64,000 nt of DNA from Janthinobacterium sp051380875 (GCF_051380875.1 NZ_JBNYXW010000016.1:103553-167552), one strand, 5' to 3'. Positions 34,574-43,985 are shown, counted from the first letter of the stretch. The notes: generated from the sequence alone by a model not told the origin. Program-made: numbers and translations.

Positions 34574-34597
34574 ATGGCAACGAACATGGCAACGAAC
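34574..34597. repeat. 12-bp tandem duplication upstream of hemC
   Basis: ATGGCAACGAAC occurs twice in direct contact, then GTTC follows, 39 bp before the hemC start. It looks like a recent slippage duplication or a pair of binding sites in the ppc/hemC divergent region. Confidence 0.6.
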
Positions 34598-34635
34598 GTT
34601 CACGATAACGACAACGACTGCGAAAGAACCTTGTT

Positions 34636-35631
34636 TTGAAAGCATCCGAATTGACCCCGAATATTCCTTCCCGGCTGGTGATCGCGTCGCGCGAGAGCCG
34701 TCTTGCCATGTGGCAAGCCGAGCATGTGCGTGCGCGCCTGGCGGCATTATATCCACAGTGTAGCGTTGAAATTCTCGGCATGACCACACGTGGCGACCAG
34801 ATTCTCGACCGCGCCCTGTCCAAGGTAGGCGGCAAGGGCTTGTTCGTCAAGGAACTGGAAGTGGCGATGGAGGAAGGCCGCGCCGACCTGGCCGTGCATT
34901 CGCTGAAAGACGTGCCGATGGAGTTGCCAGCAGGCTATAGCCTGGCCGCCATCCTCGAGCGCGAAGACCCGCGCGACGCCTTTGTGTCGAACGATTACGC
35001 CAGCCTGGACGCCTTGCCGCACGGCGCCGTGGTGGGCACGAGCAGCCTGCGCCGCCAGTCGCTGATCGCCGCGCGCTACCCGCACCTGACCATCTTGCCC
35101 CTGCGCGGCAACCTCGACACGCGTTTGGGCAAGCTCGACCGAGGCGACTATGCGGCCATCATCCTGGCCGCCGCCGGCTTGAAGCGCCTGGGCCTGGCGT
35201 CGCGCATTCGCGCCGTGCTGGCGCCTGAAGATAGCTTGCCGGCCGCCGGCCAGGGCGCCATGGCGATCGAAATCCGCAATGAGCGGGCCGACGGCGTCGA
35301 CCTGGCGGCCCTGCTGGCGCCGCTGAACCACGCGGCGACGGCGCAAGCCGTCACGGCAGAGCGCAAGGTATCGAAGATTTTTGGCGGCAGCTGCCAGATT
35401 CCACTGGCTGCGTTTGCTACCGTCGATGGCGAGCAGATGCGCCTGCGCGCGATGGTCGCCACGCCGGACGGCGCGCGCATGGCCAGCGCCGAAGCGAGCG
35501 GCCCGGCCGAGCGCCCCGAGGAACTGGGCGAACAGGTGGCAGCCTTGCTGCGCGAACAGGATGCCGCCGGCATCCTCGCTTCCTGTGCCGTCACGCCCGA
35601 CAACCACGAAGGCCTGGCGCCGCATGCCTGA
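34636..35631 (+). CDS. hemC: Porphobilinogen deaminase (hydroxymethylbilane synthase)
   Basis: This 331-residue enzyme assembles four porphobilinogen molecules into hydroxymethylbilane for heme and other tetrapyrroles. Motifs include ASRESRLAMWQAEHV, VGGKGLFVKELE, the catalytic AVHSLKDVP at 86-94, GTSSLRRQS, and Cys253 in GGSCQIPLA, which carries the dipyrromethane cofactor. The start is tentative. TTG at 34636 gives a short polar N-terminus (KASELTPNIPSRL) with only a weak AAAG ribosome site; a TTG five codons later is possible. Its 3' end overlaps hemD by eight bases, so it heads the hemC-hemD-hemX-hemY operon, divergent from ppc. Confidence 0.94.
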   Translation: MKASELTPNIPSRLVIASRESRLAMWQAEHVRARLAALYPQCSVEILGMTTRGDQILDRALSKVGGKGLFVKELEVAMEEGRADLAVHSLKDVPMELPAGYSLAAILEREDPRDAFVSNDYASLDALPHGAVVGTSSLRRQSLIAARYPHLTILPLRGNLDTRLGKLDRGDYAAIILAAAGLKRLGLASRIRAVLAPEDSLPAAGQGAMAIEIRNERADGVDLAALLAPLNHAATAQAVTAERKVSKIFGGSCQIPLAAFATVDGEQMRLRAMVATPDGARMASAEASGPAERPEELGEQVAALLREQDAAGILASCAVTPDNHEGLAPHA

Positions 35632-36415
35632 TACCGTGGTGATCACGCGGCCTGCGGCGCAAGCGGGGCCGCTGGCCGCCAAAGTCGCGGCGCTGGGCTT
35701 GCCCGTGCAACTGCTGCCGCTGCTGGAAATCCACGCCCTGGACGGCGCGCAGGAATGCGCGCACTTGATGAAAGTGCTGCAGCGCCTGGGCGGCTATGCG
35801 CTGGTGGTGTTTGTCTCGCCAAACGCCATCGACTGCGTCTTTGCGCACCTGTCCGGCTGGCCGGCCGGCGTGCCGCTGGCCGTGGTGGGCGAGGGCAGCC
35901 GCCTGGCGCTGGCCGCGCACGGCGTGACAGAGGCCAATGCGACGATCACCAGCCCGCTGGACTCGGCGCGCAGCGATTCCGAGCATTTATTGCTGGCGCT
36001 GGACTTGCCGGCCCTGCGCGGCAAGCGCGTACTGATTGTGCGCGGCGATGGCGGGCGCGATTACCTGGCCGACGCCTTGCGTGGCGCGGGCGCCGAAGTC
36101 GAGTTCGTCACCGCCTACCGCCGCCGGGTGCCGGCGCTGACGCCGGCCTTGCGGGCGACCCTGGAGCATTTGTTGCAGCATAATAACAACTGGATCATCA
36201 CCAGCTCGGAAGCGCTGCGCGGTTTGCTGGCATTGCTCGCTGCGCTCGATACAAGCGACGGTAAAAAGTGGGCTGTTGCAAAAATGCAACAGCAGCATCT
36301 GATCGTGCCGCACGCCCGTATTGCACAAACGGCGACCGCCCTGGGCTTTGCCCGGGTCACCTTGACAGGATCAGGCGACGCAGGAGTGCTCGCCGCGTTA
36401 CAATCACGACCATGA
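35624..36415 (+). CDS. hemD: Uroporphyrinogen-III synthase
   Basis: This 263-residue protein cyclises hydroxymethylbilane to uroporphyrinogen III with inversion of ring D. Family sequence is loosely conserved, but the pattern VITRPAAQAGPLAAKVAALG, FVSPNAIDCVFAHL, VGEGSRLALAAHGV, VLIVRGDGGRDYLADALRGAGAEVEFVTAYRR and WIITSSEALRGL is characteristic of HemD. The ATG lies inside the end of hemC (8-bp overlap), and the stop overlaps the start of hemX by four bases (ATGA). The three are therefore translationally coupled. The gene position between hemC and hemX makes the assignment firm. Confidence 0.93.
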   Translation: MPDTVVITRPAAQAGPLAAKVAALGLPVQLLPLLEIHALDGAQECAHLMKVLQRLGGYALVVFVSPNAIDCVFAHLSGWPAGVPLAVVGEGSRLALAAHGVTEANATITSPLDSARSDSEHLLLALDLPALRGKRVLIVRGDGGRDYLADALRGAGAEVEFVTAYRRRVPALTPALRATLEHLLQHNNNWIITSSEALRGLLALLAALDTSDGKKWAVAKMQQQHLIVPHARIAQTATALGFARVTLTGSGDAGVLAALQSRP

Positions 36416-37578
36416 ACGAAATGCCTACAATCTCCGAATCGAATGCATCGCCTGGCAGCGCCGTGAAGACGGCGCCGCAGGCGGCCGACCAACCCACAGG
36501 CCGCGCGCCGAGCTTGCTCGAACAGCTGCAAAAGCCCATGAGTATCGCCGTCATCGTACTGGCGGTGCTGCTGGCTGCGCAAAGCTGGTCGTCCAGCAAG
36601 CAAATCCGCAATTTGCGCGAAGAAGTGGCCAAGCGCCTGCAAAAGGGCGATGTCAGCAATGCCGAAACGGGCGTGCTGGCGCGCAACGTGCAAGAAGGCA
36701 ACAAAGAGCTGCAAGTCAAGGTGGGCGCGCTGGAAAACCGCCAGAGCGAAACCCAGAGCCAGCAGCTTGCGCTGGAACAACTGTATAACGACTTGTCGAA
36801 GAACCGCGACGAGTGGGCGCTGACGGAAATCGAGCAAGTGCTGTCGACGGCCAGCCAGCAGCTGCAACTGGCCGGCAACGTGCCGGGCGCGCTGATTGCC
36901 CTGCAAAATGCCGACCGCAGCCTGTCGCGCTCGGACAAGCCGCAATTCATCACCATCCGCCGCGCCATCGCCCGCGACATGGAAAAACTCAAGGCCTTGC
37001 CCAGCGTCGATTCGACTGGCGTGGCCCTGCGCCTCGACGCCGTGATCGCCCAGATCGACGCCTTGCCGATGCTGTCCGACGAAAAACCGGCCCTGCCGGC
37101 CGCGCCGGAAAAGCCGGGTAGGGCCGGTACCTTGCCCTCGCGCGGTGCCGCCGCGCATGGTGTAACTAAGCTGGTCGGTCCACCGGCGCCCGAGCCGCTG
37201 CTGCAAAAAGTGCGCGAAGGCTGGAACACCTGGAGTAGCGACATGTGGGATGACGTGCGTCAATTGATCCGCATCCGCCGCGTCGATACGCCGGAAGCGC
37301 TGATGCTGTCGCCCACGCAAGCGTATTTCTTGCGCGAAAACGTCAAGCTGCGCCTGCTGAACGCGCGCATGGCCTTGTTGTCGCGCAATGAAACGGCGTT
37401 CAGGAACGACTTGATCGCGGCCCAGGATGCGCTGGCCAAGTATTTCGATACGCGCGTCAAAAGCACGCAGACGGCGCAAGCCTTGCTGCGCCAGGTGCAG
37501 GCGAGCAACCTGGCCATCGAAATGCCGACCTTGTCCGACAGCCTGACGGCTGTGCGCAACTACAAAGCAAAGTCCTGA
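36412..37578 (+). CDS. hemX: HemX-family membrane protein of the heme operon
   Basis: This 388-residue protein has a short cytoplasmic N-terminus, one membrane helix at about 43-59 (MSIAVIVLAVLLAAQSW), then a long periplasmic part. That part starts with a coiled coil (KQIRNLREEVAKRL, ELQVKVGALENRQSETQSQ) and continues with LYNDLSKNRDEWALTEIEQVLSTASQQLQLAGNV, the HemX/YcfX signature. It is often labelled uroporphyrin-III C-methyltransferase in databases, but it lacks the SAM-binding methyltransferase fold, so that name should not be used. Its role is probably structural for the tetrapyrrole pathway, together with HemY. It overlaps hemD by four bases and precedes hemY by four. Confidence 0.9.
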   Translation: MNEMPTISESNASPGSAVKTAPQAADQPTGRAPSLLEQLQKPMSIAVIVLAVLLAAQSWSSSKQIRNLREEVAKRLQKGDVSNAETGVLARNVQEGNKELQVKVGALENRQSETQSQQLALEQLYNDLSKNRDEWALTEIEQVLSTASQQLQLAGNVPGALIALQNADRSLSRSDKPQFITIRRAIARDMEKLKALPSVDSTGVALRLDAVIAQIDALPMLSDEKPALPAAPEKPGRAGTLPSRGAAAHGVTKLVGPPAPEPLLQKVREGWNTWSSDMWDDVRQLIRIRRVDTPEALMLSPTQAYFLRENVKLRLLNARMALLSRNETAFRNDLIAAQDALAKYFDTRVKSTQTAQALLRQVQASNLAIEMPTLSDSLTAVRNYKAKS

Positions 37579-37582
37579 GCCC

Positions 37583-38779
37583 ATGCGTCTATTTCTCTGG
37601 TTACTCGCCCTGATGGCCGCGGCGATCGGTATCGCCGTGACGGCCCGTTTCAACCCTGGCAACGTGGTGCTGTTCTATCCGCCGTACCGCATCGATTTGT
37701 CGCTGAACTTCTTCTTGCTGCTGCAGGTGCTGTTGTTCGTGCTGGTGTATTTCGTGCTGCGCACCGTGCGTGCCACCGTGCGCATGCCGGCGCAAGTGGC
37801 TGCCTACCGCCAGCGCAAGCGTGAGCGCGATGGCAACAAGGGCTTGCGCGAAGCCTTGAAAGCCCTGTTCGAAGGCCGTTTCGGCCATGCCGAGAAGGCT
37901 GCCCTGCGCGCCGCCGAACTGGAAGAAAACGCAGGCCTGGCCGCGCTGATCGGCGCGCGTGCCGCGCACCGCATGCGCCAGTCCGAACGCCGCGACAGCT
38001 GGTTGGCCCGCGTCGAAGGCGATGCCAGCCTGAAGACGGCGCGTTTGATGACGGTGACGGAATTGCTGGTCGACGACCATCAGCCCGAAGCGGCGCTGGC
38101 TGCCGTGCGCGAACTGAACGCCAGCGGCACGCGCCACATCCACGCGCTGCAATGGTCGCTGAAAGCCGAGCAGCAGGCGAAGAACTGGCCAGAAGTGCTG
38201 CGCCTGGTGCGTTCGCTCGACAAGTACCGCGCCCTGCATCCGGCCCTGTCATCGCGCCTGCGCGAGCTGGCCTACGACCATTTGCTGTCCGATCCGTCGC
38301 ATGACGCCGAGTCCCTGATGCGCGTCTGGTCCACCGTGCCAAGCGTGGACCGGGTCAAGCCCTACGTCGCCTGCCGCGCCGCCACGGCCCTGAACGCGCG
38401 CGGCCTGCACGACGAGGCGCGCCTGGTGTGCGAAGAGTCGCTGGCCGCCGGTTGGGACGACCGCGTGGTGCGCGCCTACCGCGAAGCGGCGGCGCCAGCG
38501 GGCACACCGGCCTTGCTGCTGCAGGTCGAGCATTGTGAACAATGGCTGAAACAGCGTCCGCTGGATGCGGAACTGGCCCTGACCCTGGGTTCCCTATGCC
38601 TCAAGCAAAAACTCTGGGGCAAGGCCCAGCGCCACCTGGAGCAGGCGCTGTCGGATGCGAACGAGCCGCAAATGGTGCGCGACGCCCATTTGAAGCTGGC
38701 GCAGATGCACGACGCCTTGCAGCAGACGGAACAAGCCGCAGCCCATTACCGGCAATGCGCGCTGGCCACACTCCTGTAA
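37583..38779 (+). CDS. hemY: HemY-family TPR membrane protein
   Basis: This 398-residue protein has two N-terminal transmembrane helices (LFLWLLALMAAAIGIAVTA and LNFFLLLQVLLFVLVYFVL). A cytoplasmic or periplasmic tetratricopeptide domain follows (GRFGHAEKAALRAAELEENAGLAALIGARAAH and repeats near the end, LTLGSLCLKQKLWGKAQRHLEQAL). This is the HemY N-terminal/TPR family found after hemX in beta- and gammaproteobacteria. It differs from the protoporphyrinogen oxidase also called HemY in Bacillus. It may scaffold the last steps of tetrapyrrole synthesis, though its exact role is unsettled. It closes the hemCDXY operon and is followed by a strong terminator. Confidence 0.9.
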   Translation: MRLFLWLLALMAAAIGIAVTARFNPGNVVLFYPPYRIDLSLNFFLLLQVLLFVLVYFVLRTVRATVRMPAQVAAYRQRKRERDGNKGLREALKALFEGRFGHAEKAALRAAELEENAGLAALIGARAAHRMRQSERRDSWLARVEGDASLKTARLMTVTELLVDDHQPEAALAAVRELNASGTRHIHALQWSLKAEQQAKNWPEVLRLVRSLDKYRALHPALSSRLRELAYDHLLSDPSHDAESLMRVWSTVPSVDRVKPYVACRAATALNARGLHDEARLVCEESLAAGWDDRVVRAYREAAAPAGTPALLLQVEHCEQWLKQRPLDAELALTLGSLCLKQKLWGKAQRHLEQALSDANEPQMVRDAHLKLAQMHDALQQTEQAAAHYRQCALATLL

Positions 38780-38796
38780 TGTAAGTTGTTACGCGT

Positions 38797-38834
38797 AAAA
38801 AATGCCGTTCAGTGCAGACTGAACGGCATTTTTT
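38797..38834. terminator. Terminator after the hemCDXY operon
   Basis: A perfect 17-bp stem AAAAAATGCCGTTCAGT with its complement, loop GCAG, is flanked by A- and T-tracts. Confidence 0.93.
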
Positions 38835-38994
38835 TTGGGCGATGGCAGCGCCAGGCGGGGGCAGTCTGCAGCATGGCGCCTTGCCTTGCCTTGCCTCCTT
38901 GCCTTGCTACCTCGCGTGCGGGCGCTGGCTTTGGCTGCGTGCAGCCATGCATGCCGCTGTCTCCTTTGCTTGCCGATGCGCGTGCCAACGTAAA

Positions 38995-39024
38995 ACGGCC
39001 CGGTCGATGATTCGACCGGGCCGT
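38995..39024 (-). terminator. Terminator after the PQQ dehydrogenase gene
   Basis: ACGGCCCGGTCGA pairs with TCGACCGGGCCGT (13 bp, 4-nt loop). On the minus strand it is followed by TTTTA, just downstream of the gcd-like stop codon at 39053. Confidence 0.8.
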
Positions 39025-39052
39025 CTGGCATGCACTTTATACTGCTGTTACC

Positions 39053-41497
39053 TTACTTCTTTTGCTGGGCCTTCTTCTCGGCTGCGTCCTCTGGCAAGGC
39101 ATATGCCACCAGGGTGTCGCCCATTTTCGAGCCCAGCGAACCATGGCCGCCGGCCATGACGACGACGAATTGACGGCCCGACTTGTTGGATACATAGCTC
39201 ATCGGGGTAGCCTGGCCGCCGGCTGGCAGGCGGGCTTTCCAGATCACTTTGCCGTTGCTGACATCGTAGCCGCGGATGTAGTAATCGAGCGTGCTGCTGA
39301 GGAAGGTCACGCCACCGCCGGTGGTGACCATGCCACCCAGGCTAGGCACGCCCAGTGGCAGTGGAATCGGCACGGGACCGCTGTCCATGGTGGTGCCGTT
39401 CTTGTGCATCCATACTTTTTTCATGGTGCGCAGGTCGACGGCGGCCACATAGCCCCAAGGTGGTGCCTGGCAAGGGAAACCCAATGGCGACAGGAAAGCC
39501 TTGATTTCCACTGCGAATGGCACACCGGTCTGTGGCTGCAAGCCCATTTCGCCACCGGTACCGCCTTTGGCCGTGGTTTCGGCGCGCGGCACGAGTTTTT
39601 CCAGGAAGCCCATGTAGTCGGGATTGACGATCAACAACTGGCGTACCGGGTCGATGGCCGCGCCACCCCATTCGAAGATGCCCAATGGGCCTGGGGAAAT
39701 GACGGCACCCTTGCCCGCTGTTTGCGGCGTGAACGGGCCTTCATAGCGGCGTTCCTTGAAGATGATGCGGCAAGCGAGCTGGTCGAACGGCGTGGTGCCC
39801 CACATGTCTGCTTCGCTGATATTTCGCTCAGGCAAGAACGTCAGGGCCGAGAAAGGCTGCGTAGGCGAGAGTTTGTCGCCGGCGGCAGGATTGCTCGTTG
39901 GCACTGGTTTTTCAGGTGCTGGTACGACCAGGCTGCCATCGCGGCGGTCGATTACATAGATGTCACCGCGTTTCGTGGTGGCAACAACGGAAGGAACCTT
40001 GCCTTTTGGCGTGTCGATGTCGACCAGGCTAGGCTGGCCGCCGATGTCCATGTCCCAGATGTCGTGGTGCACGGTCTGGTAAGCCCAGCGTACTTTACCC
40101 GTTGCCAGGTCGAGCGCGACGATGGCGCTGTTGTATTTCTCGCCATTCTTGTTGCGGTTGCCGCCCCAGGTATCGGGGGTTTCATTGCCCATCGGGATAT
40201 ACACCATGCCCAGCTTCTCATCGATGCTGGCCACGCCCCATGAATTGGGCGAGTTATTGGTGTAGTTCTTGCCTTCAGGGAATGGTGCGGTATCTTCCGG
40301 CGTGGCGGGGTCCCAGTTCCACATCAGCTTGCCCGTTACTGGGTCGTAGCCGCGAATCACGCCCGATGGCTCTTCCGTCGAATGGTTGTCGGTCACGCTG
40401 GCGGCGATCACGGCCATGTGTTGCGATACGGCGGGCGGCGAAGTGGGCATCAGGAAGCCGCGCTTGGCCATGGCCATGTTTTTATACAGGTTGACGACGC
40501 CATTGGTGCCAAAGCTTTTGCACGACTCGCCCGTATCGGCGTTGACGGCGATCATGGTGCCGTCCATGGTAGGCGCCAGGATGCGGCGCGGGCACTCCAT
40601 GCTCGCCGCTTGCGGCGCCGGGTCGTTCTTGGCGCGGCCCGCGTTCACATCCCAGTACGCCACGCCACGGCAGATCATGTGCTGGTAGCTGGCCGCATCG
40701 CGGTTGATCTTCGGATCGTGGCGCCAGATTTCCTTGCCCGTGTCCGGGTTCAGGGCGATGACGATATTGTGCGGCGTGCACAGGTACAGCATGTCATTGA
40801 CCTTCAGTGGCGTGACTTCATTGGCGATCTCGCCCGGGTCGTTCGGTCCCTTGAAGTCGCCCGTATGATAGGTCCACGCTTCTTTCAGCCCGGAAATGTT
40901 GGCTGGCGTGATCTGCGCGGCCGGGGCATAGCGGTCGCCATAGCCGGAACGGCCATACGCGGACCAGTCATTGTGCTCCACGCCAGGCGCCAGATCGCCT
41001 GCGGCGGTGGCAGCCATGTTTTCGGCCGGCACCTCGCCATGCAGGTCATGATAGTCCTGGAACAGGGCGATGACGCCGGCGATGACGGTCAGGGCAACGG
41101 CAGCGCTCAAGGCGATTTTGCCGGCTTGCTGCGGTTTCTCTGCACCGTCGGTTGGCGGGCTCAGGCGGCGGCTGACGAAAGGCAGCAGCAGCCAGACGGC
41201 AGCGGCAAACCAGATGTCCAGGCGCGGCAGCAATTGCCACCAGTCAAATTTCACTTCAATCACGGACCAGATCAGGGTGGCGAACAGCAACAAGGCCAGG
41301 AAAGGCTGCGCGCTGCGGCGCCCCTTGAAGACGAGCGCGCCGGCGATGAGCATGCCGATGCCGGCCAGCAAGTAGTACCAGGAGCCGCCGAGGCTGGCCA
41401 GCCAGATGCCGCCGCCCAACAGGGCGAGGCCAAACAGAATGAAAATAACGCCGGTGACCTTTAATAAAGGCCCGGACCGGTAGGAGGGAATCATCAT
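39053..41497 (-). CDS. gcd: Membrane-bound PQQ-dependent glucose-type dehydrogenase
   Basis: This 814-residue protein matches the membrane glucose/quinate/shikimate dehydrogenase family. About five N-terminal transmembrane helices (residues 12-145) bind ubiquinone, and a periplasmic eight-bladed PQQ propeller (DWSAYGRSGYGDRYAPAAQITPANI, WTYHTGDFKG, TYDPVTG-like blades, GNETPDTWGGNRNKNGEKYNSAIVALDL) follows. It oxidises aldoses such as glucose to the lactone in the periplasm and passes electrons to ubiquinone. The exact sugar cannot be told from sequence; quinate or another polyol is possible. AAGGAAT precedes the ATG. PQQ biosynthesis genes are not in the window. It converges on the hem operon. 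Confidence 0.9.
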   Translation of the reverse strand: MMIPSYRSGPLLKVTGVIFILFGLALLGGGIWLASLGGSWYYLLAGIGMLIAGALVFKGRRSAQPFLALLLFATLIWSVIEVKFDWWQLLPRLDIWFAAAVWLLLPFVSRRLSPPTDGAEKPQQAGKIALSAAVALTVIAGVIALFQDYHDLHGEVPAENMAATAAGDLAPGVEHNDWSAYGRSGYGDRYAPAAQITPANISGLKEAWTYHTGDFKGPNDPGEIANEVTPLKVNDMLYLCTPHNIVIALNPDTGKEIWRHDPKINRDAASYQHMICRGVAYWDVNAGRAKNDPAPQAASMECPRRILAPTMDGTMIAVNADTGESCKSFGTNGVVNLYKNMAMAKRGFLMPTSPPAVSQHMAVIAASVTDNHSTEEPSGVIRGYDPVTGKLMWNWDPATPEDTAPFPEGKNYTNNSPNSWGVASIDEKLGMVYIPMGNETPDTWGGNRNKNGEKYNSAIVALDLATGKVRWAYQTVHHDIWDMDIGGQPSLVDIDTPKGKVPSVVATTKRGDIYVIDRRDGSLVVPAPEKPVPTSNPAAGDKLSPTQPFSALTFLPERNISEADMWGTTPFDQLACRIIFKERRYEGPFTPQTAGKGAVISPGPLGIFEWGGAAIDPVRQLLIVNPDYMGFLEKLVPRAETTAKGGTGGEMGLQPQTGVPFAVEIKAFLSPLGFPCQAPPWGYVAAVDLRTMKKVWMHKNGTTMDSGPVPIPLPLGVPSLGGMVTTGGGVTFLSSTLDYYIRGYDVSNGKVIWKARLPAGGQATPMSYVSNKSGRQFVVVMAGGHGSLGSKMGDTLVAYALPEDAAEKKAQQKK

Positions 41498-42179
41498 ATT
41501 CCTTTTTGCAAGGATTTATCGGTGGCGCGCCAGTGGCGCCATATTGGATTCAGGGAAGGCGTCGATTGCGGAATGCGCAAAGTTTGGAATCACGAGAATG
41601 TTATATTTTATCAGAGTTGATTATTCTTTTCCTGTGAGCTTGCTTTTATTGATTATTTCAATTTTAAGGAAATAAATCCTTCAAATAAAAACAAATATTA
41701 TGCTGATATTGCAGCGGTGCCACTACGAAAGCGAGGTGCGCACGGGCGTCGCGCACGTTCCATGGCGCCTGCGTGCTGAGCTCACGTGCGGATTCCAAGG
41801 GTGAATACAATGCCAATATTAATGAAAATACCTACATGATTGCTGGTGACATGGATGAATGGCAGGGGCGTTCGATAATGCTGGGGCGTAGATTGATCGG
41901 CGTATCGGCAGTATTACTTACGTGCTTATACGTATTAATGTTTGAGGTGTTGGCCACATTATCTTCGGCCGCTACGCGATATATTTTTTATCGCCATGGC
42001 ATTGCCAGGCTGTGGCAACGCGGCGGGGCAGGGCGGTGGCATGGTCTGGCGCCGCGCCATCGCACAACTGTTGTCGTGGCGGTGCGCGAAACGGCCACAG
42101 GCCGCTGTTGCGATGCACAAGCGGTCTGTACTTCGCTATAATTACGCGGTTAAAACACAATCCGCTATAAGGAAAATCC
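41498..42179. other. Divergent noncoding region between gcd and ppa
   Basis: No gene is well supported in these 682 bases. The stretch 41580-41710 is AT-rich and contains AAGGA/TCCTT inverted repeats near 41666-41681, and it probably holds the gcd promoter. A 122-codon frame at 41773-42141 contains a hydrophobic segment but ends in Arg-rich text and lacks a ribosome site. The last 70 bases hold the ppa promoter. Confidence 0.6.
42114..42142 (+). promoter_or_regulatory. Sigma-70 promoter of ppa
   Basis: TGCACA at 42114-42119 and a perfect TATAAT at 42137-42142 are separated by 17 bp, 38 bp before the ppa start codon. Confidence 0.75.
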
Positions 42180-42728
42180 ATGAGTTTGAATAACGTCTCT
42201 TCCGGCCGCGACCTGCCGAACGATTTCAACGTCATCATCGAAATCCCGATGAACGCCGATCCGATCAAGTACGAAGTCGACAAGGAAAGCGGCGCGATCT
42301 TCGTTGATCGCTTCATGGGTACCGCCATGCACTACCCGTGCAACTACGGCTACGTGCCAAATACCCTGTCGCCGGATGGCGACCCGGTTGACGTGCTGGT
42401 CATCACGCCATTCCCGCTGTTCCCTGGCGTGGTCGTGCGCTGCCGTCCTATCGGCGTGCTGAAAATGACCGACGAATCGGGCGAAGACGCGAAAGTGCTG
42501 GCCGTGCCAGTCGATAAAGTCCTGTCGATCTACAGCCACTGGCAAAAGCCGGAAGACTTGAACGAACTGCGTTTGCGCCAGATCCAGCATTTCTTCGAGC
42601 ACTACAAAGACCTGGAAAAAGGCAAATGGGTCAAGATCGACGGCTGGTATGGTCCGGAAGTGGCCAAGGAAGAAATCCTGGCCGGCGTCGCCGCGTTCAA
42701 GGCAGATGCCGAAAAAGCAGCTTCCTAA
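42180..42728 (+). CDS. ppa: Inorganic pyrophosphatase
   Basis: This 182-residue family I soluble pyrophosphatase hydrolyses pyrophosphate released by biosynthetic reactions. Active-site residues are all present: Glu21, Lys30, Arg44, Tyr56, Asp66, Asp68 and Asp71 in GYVPNTLSPDGDPVDVLV, then KVLAVPVDK and HYKDLEKGKWVKIDGWYG. Length is typical. AAGGA precedes the ATG, and a good sigma-70 promoter lies upstream. It is monocistronic, closed by a strong terminator. Confidence 0.97.
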   Translation: MSLNNVSSGRDLPNDFNVIIEIPMNADPIKYEVDKESGAIFVDRFMGTAMHYPCNYGYVPNTLSPDGDPVDVLVITPFPLFPGVVVRCRPIGVLKMTDESGEDAKVLAVPVDKVLSIYSHWQKPEDLNELRLRQIQHFFEHYKDLEKGKWVKIDGWYGPEVAKEEILAGVAAFKADAEKAAS

Positions 42729-42796
42729 GTTGTTGACGCTGCGCAAGAAAACGCTCTCCGGTCACGGATAAAGGCTGTTTTCGTTCGTGTGCGAGT

Positions 42797-42838
42797 AAAA
42801 AAACGCTCCCCGCCAATATGGCCGGGAGCGTTTTTTTT
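42797..42838. terminator. Bidirectional terminator after ppa
   Basis: AACGCTCCC pairs with GGGAGCGTT, extended inward by GCC/GGC and outward by A- and T-tracts. It serves ppa and the convergent acyltransferase gene. Confidence 0.93.
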
Positions 42839-43985
42839 ACGACCGAAACGGACTGTGCTCGTTCAATTCATCGAGATAGGCATCGATGCCGCCCCGCTCG
42901 CGTTCGAGGAAGCGCTGCACGGCGTCGGCGAAGGCGGGATGCGCGAGCCAGTGGGCGGACCAGGTCTTTTGCGGCAGGAAGCCGCGCGCCATCTTGTGCT
43001 CGCCCTGGGCGCCGCCTTCGAAGGTAGCGATGCCGTTGGCGATGCAAAACTCCAGCGGCTGGTAGTACGCCGTCTCGAAATGCAGGCAGGGCACATGCTC
43101 CAGCGCGCCCCAGTAGCGGCCATACAGGGTAGTGTTGGTGTGGATCAGCAGCGAGGCGGCAAGCGCCCGGCCGTCGCGTTCGGCGATCACTAATAAAATG
43201 TTCTCCGGCATGCCGGCGCCGATGCGCTGGAAAAATTCCAGGCTCAAGTACGGCGACGACCGGTGCTCCGCATAGGTATTGCTGTAGCAGCGGTGGAACA
43301 GTTGCCAGTCGGCGTCAAGGGCGTCAACGCCGCGCACCTGGCGCAGGGTTACGCCCGCCTCTTGCACCTTGCGCCGTTCGGCGCGGATATTCTTGCGTTT
43401 CTTCGGTTCCAGGGTAGCCAGGAACTGTTCGAAATTCGCATAGCCGGGATTGAGCCAGTGAAACTGCACGCCGCTACGCAGCAGATAGCCGGCTGCCTCC
43501 AGCTGTTGCGCCTCGTTTTCCGGCGGAAACAGGATGTGGCACGACGAGACCTCGGCCGCTTGCTGCTGCGCCTGCAAAAAGACTAGCAGGGCGGCGCGCG
43601 CTTCACCATCGCGGGCCAGCAGGCGCGCGCCGCTGACGGGCGTAAACGGAATCGCCGACAGCAGTTTCGGGTAGTATTGGAGACCATGTTGCTGATATGC
43701 CTCTGCCCAGGCCCAGTCGAACACGTATTCGCCGTAGGAATGCGTTTTCAGGTACAGGGGCAGGGCGGCGGCCAGGGTCCCGCCTTGCCACAGCACCAGG
43801 AAATTGGGCTGCCAGCCGCTGCTGACGCTGGCGCAGCCCGATTCGTGCAGCGCGTGCAAGAAGGCATAGGAGAGGAAGGGATTGGCGTCCGCCTGGTGCG
43901 CCAGCAGGTCTGACCAGGCCGCTTCGCCAATTTCAGCCAGAGAAGAGACGATACCCGTGCGATAATTCATTGTTGTAGTGTGCAT
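42837..43985 (-). CDS. FemAB-like GNAT-fold acyltransferase (COG3146 type)
   Basis: This 382-residue protein matches the FemAB-like/DUF482 family. Diagnostic segments are ANPFLSYAFLHALHESGCAS near 34-53, KTHSYGEYVFDWAWAEAYQQHGLQYYPKLLSAIPFTPV split across the middle, LEPKKRKNIRAERRKVQEAG and HKMARGFLPQKTWSAHW. It has the double acyltransferase fold used by peptidoglycan interpeptide-bridge enzymes, but no substrate is known for this branch. It is probably cytoplasmic. The first ATG is used; an alternative five codons later has no ribosome site either. It ends at the terminator shared with ppa and is divergent from nadE. Confidence 0.88.
   Translation of the reverse strand: MHTTTMNYRTGIVSSLAEIGEAAWSDLLAHQADANPFLSYAFLHALHESGCASVSSGWQPNFLVLWQGGTLAAALPLYLKTHSYGEYVFDWAWAEAYQQHGLQYYPKLLSAIPFTPVSGARLLARDGEARAALLVFLQAQQQAAEVSSCHILFPPENEAQQLEAAGYLLRSGVQFHWLNPGYANFEQFLATLEPKKRKNIRAERRKVQEAGVTLRQVRGVDALDADWQLFHRCYSNTYAEHRSSPYLSLEFFQRIGAGMPENILLVIAERDGRALAASLLIHTNTTLYGRYWGALEHVPCLHFETAYYQPLEFCIANGIATFEGGAQGEHKMARGFLPQKTWSAHWLAHPAFADAVQRFLERERGGIDAYLDELNEHSPFRS

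Noticed and set aside
36412..37578. Calling hemX a uroporphyrinogen-III C-methyltransferase
   Set aside because: The protein has a membrane helix and coiled coil but no SAM-binding methyltransferase motifs.
41773..42141. A 122-codon plus-strand frame between gcd and ppa
   Set aside because: It has one hydrophobic stretch but no ribosome site, an Arg-rich tail and overlap with the ppa promoter.
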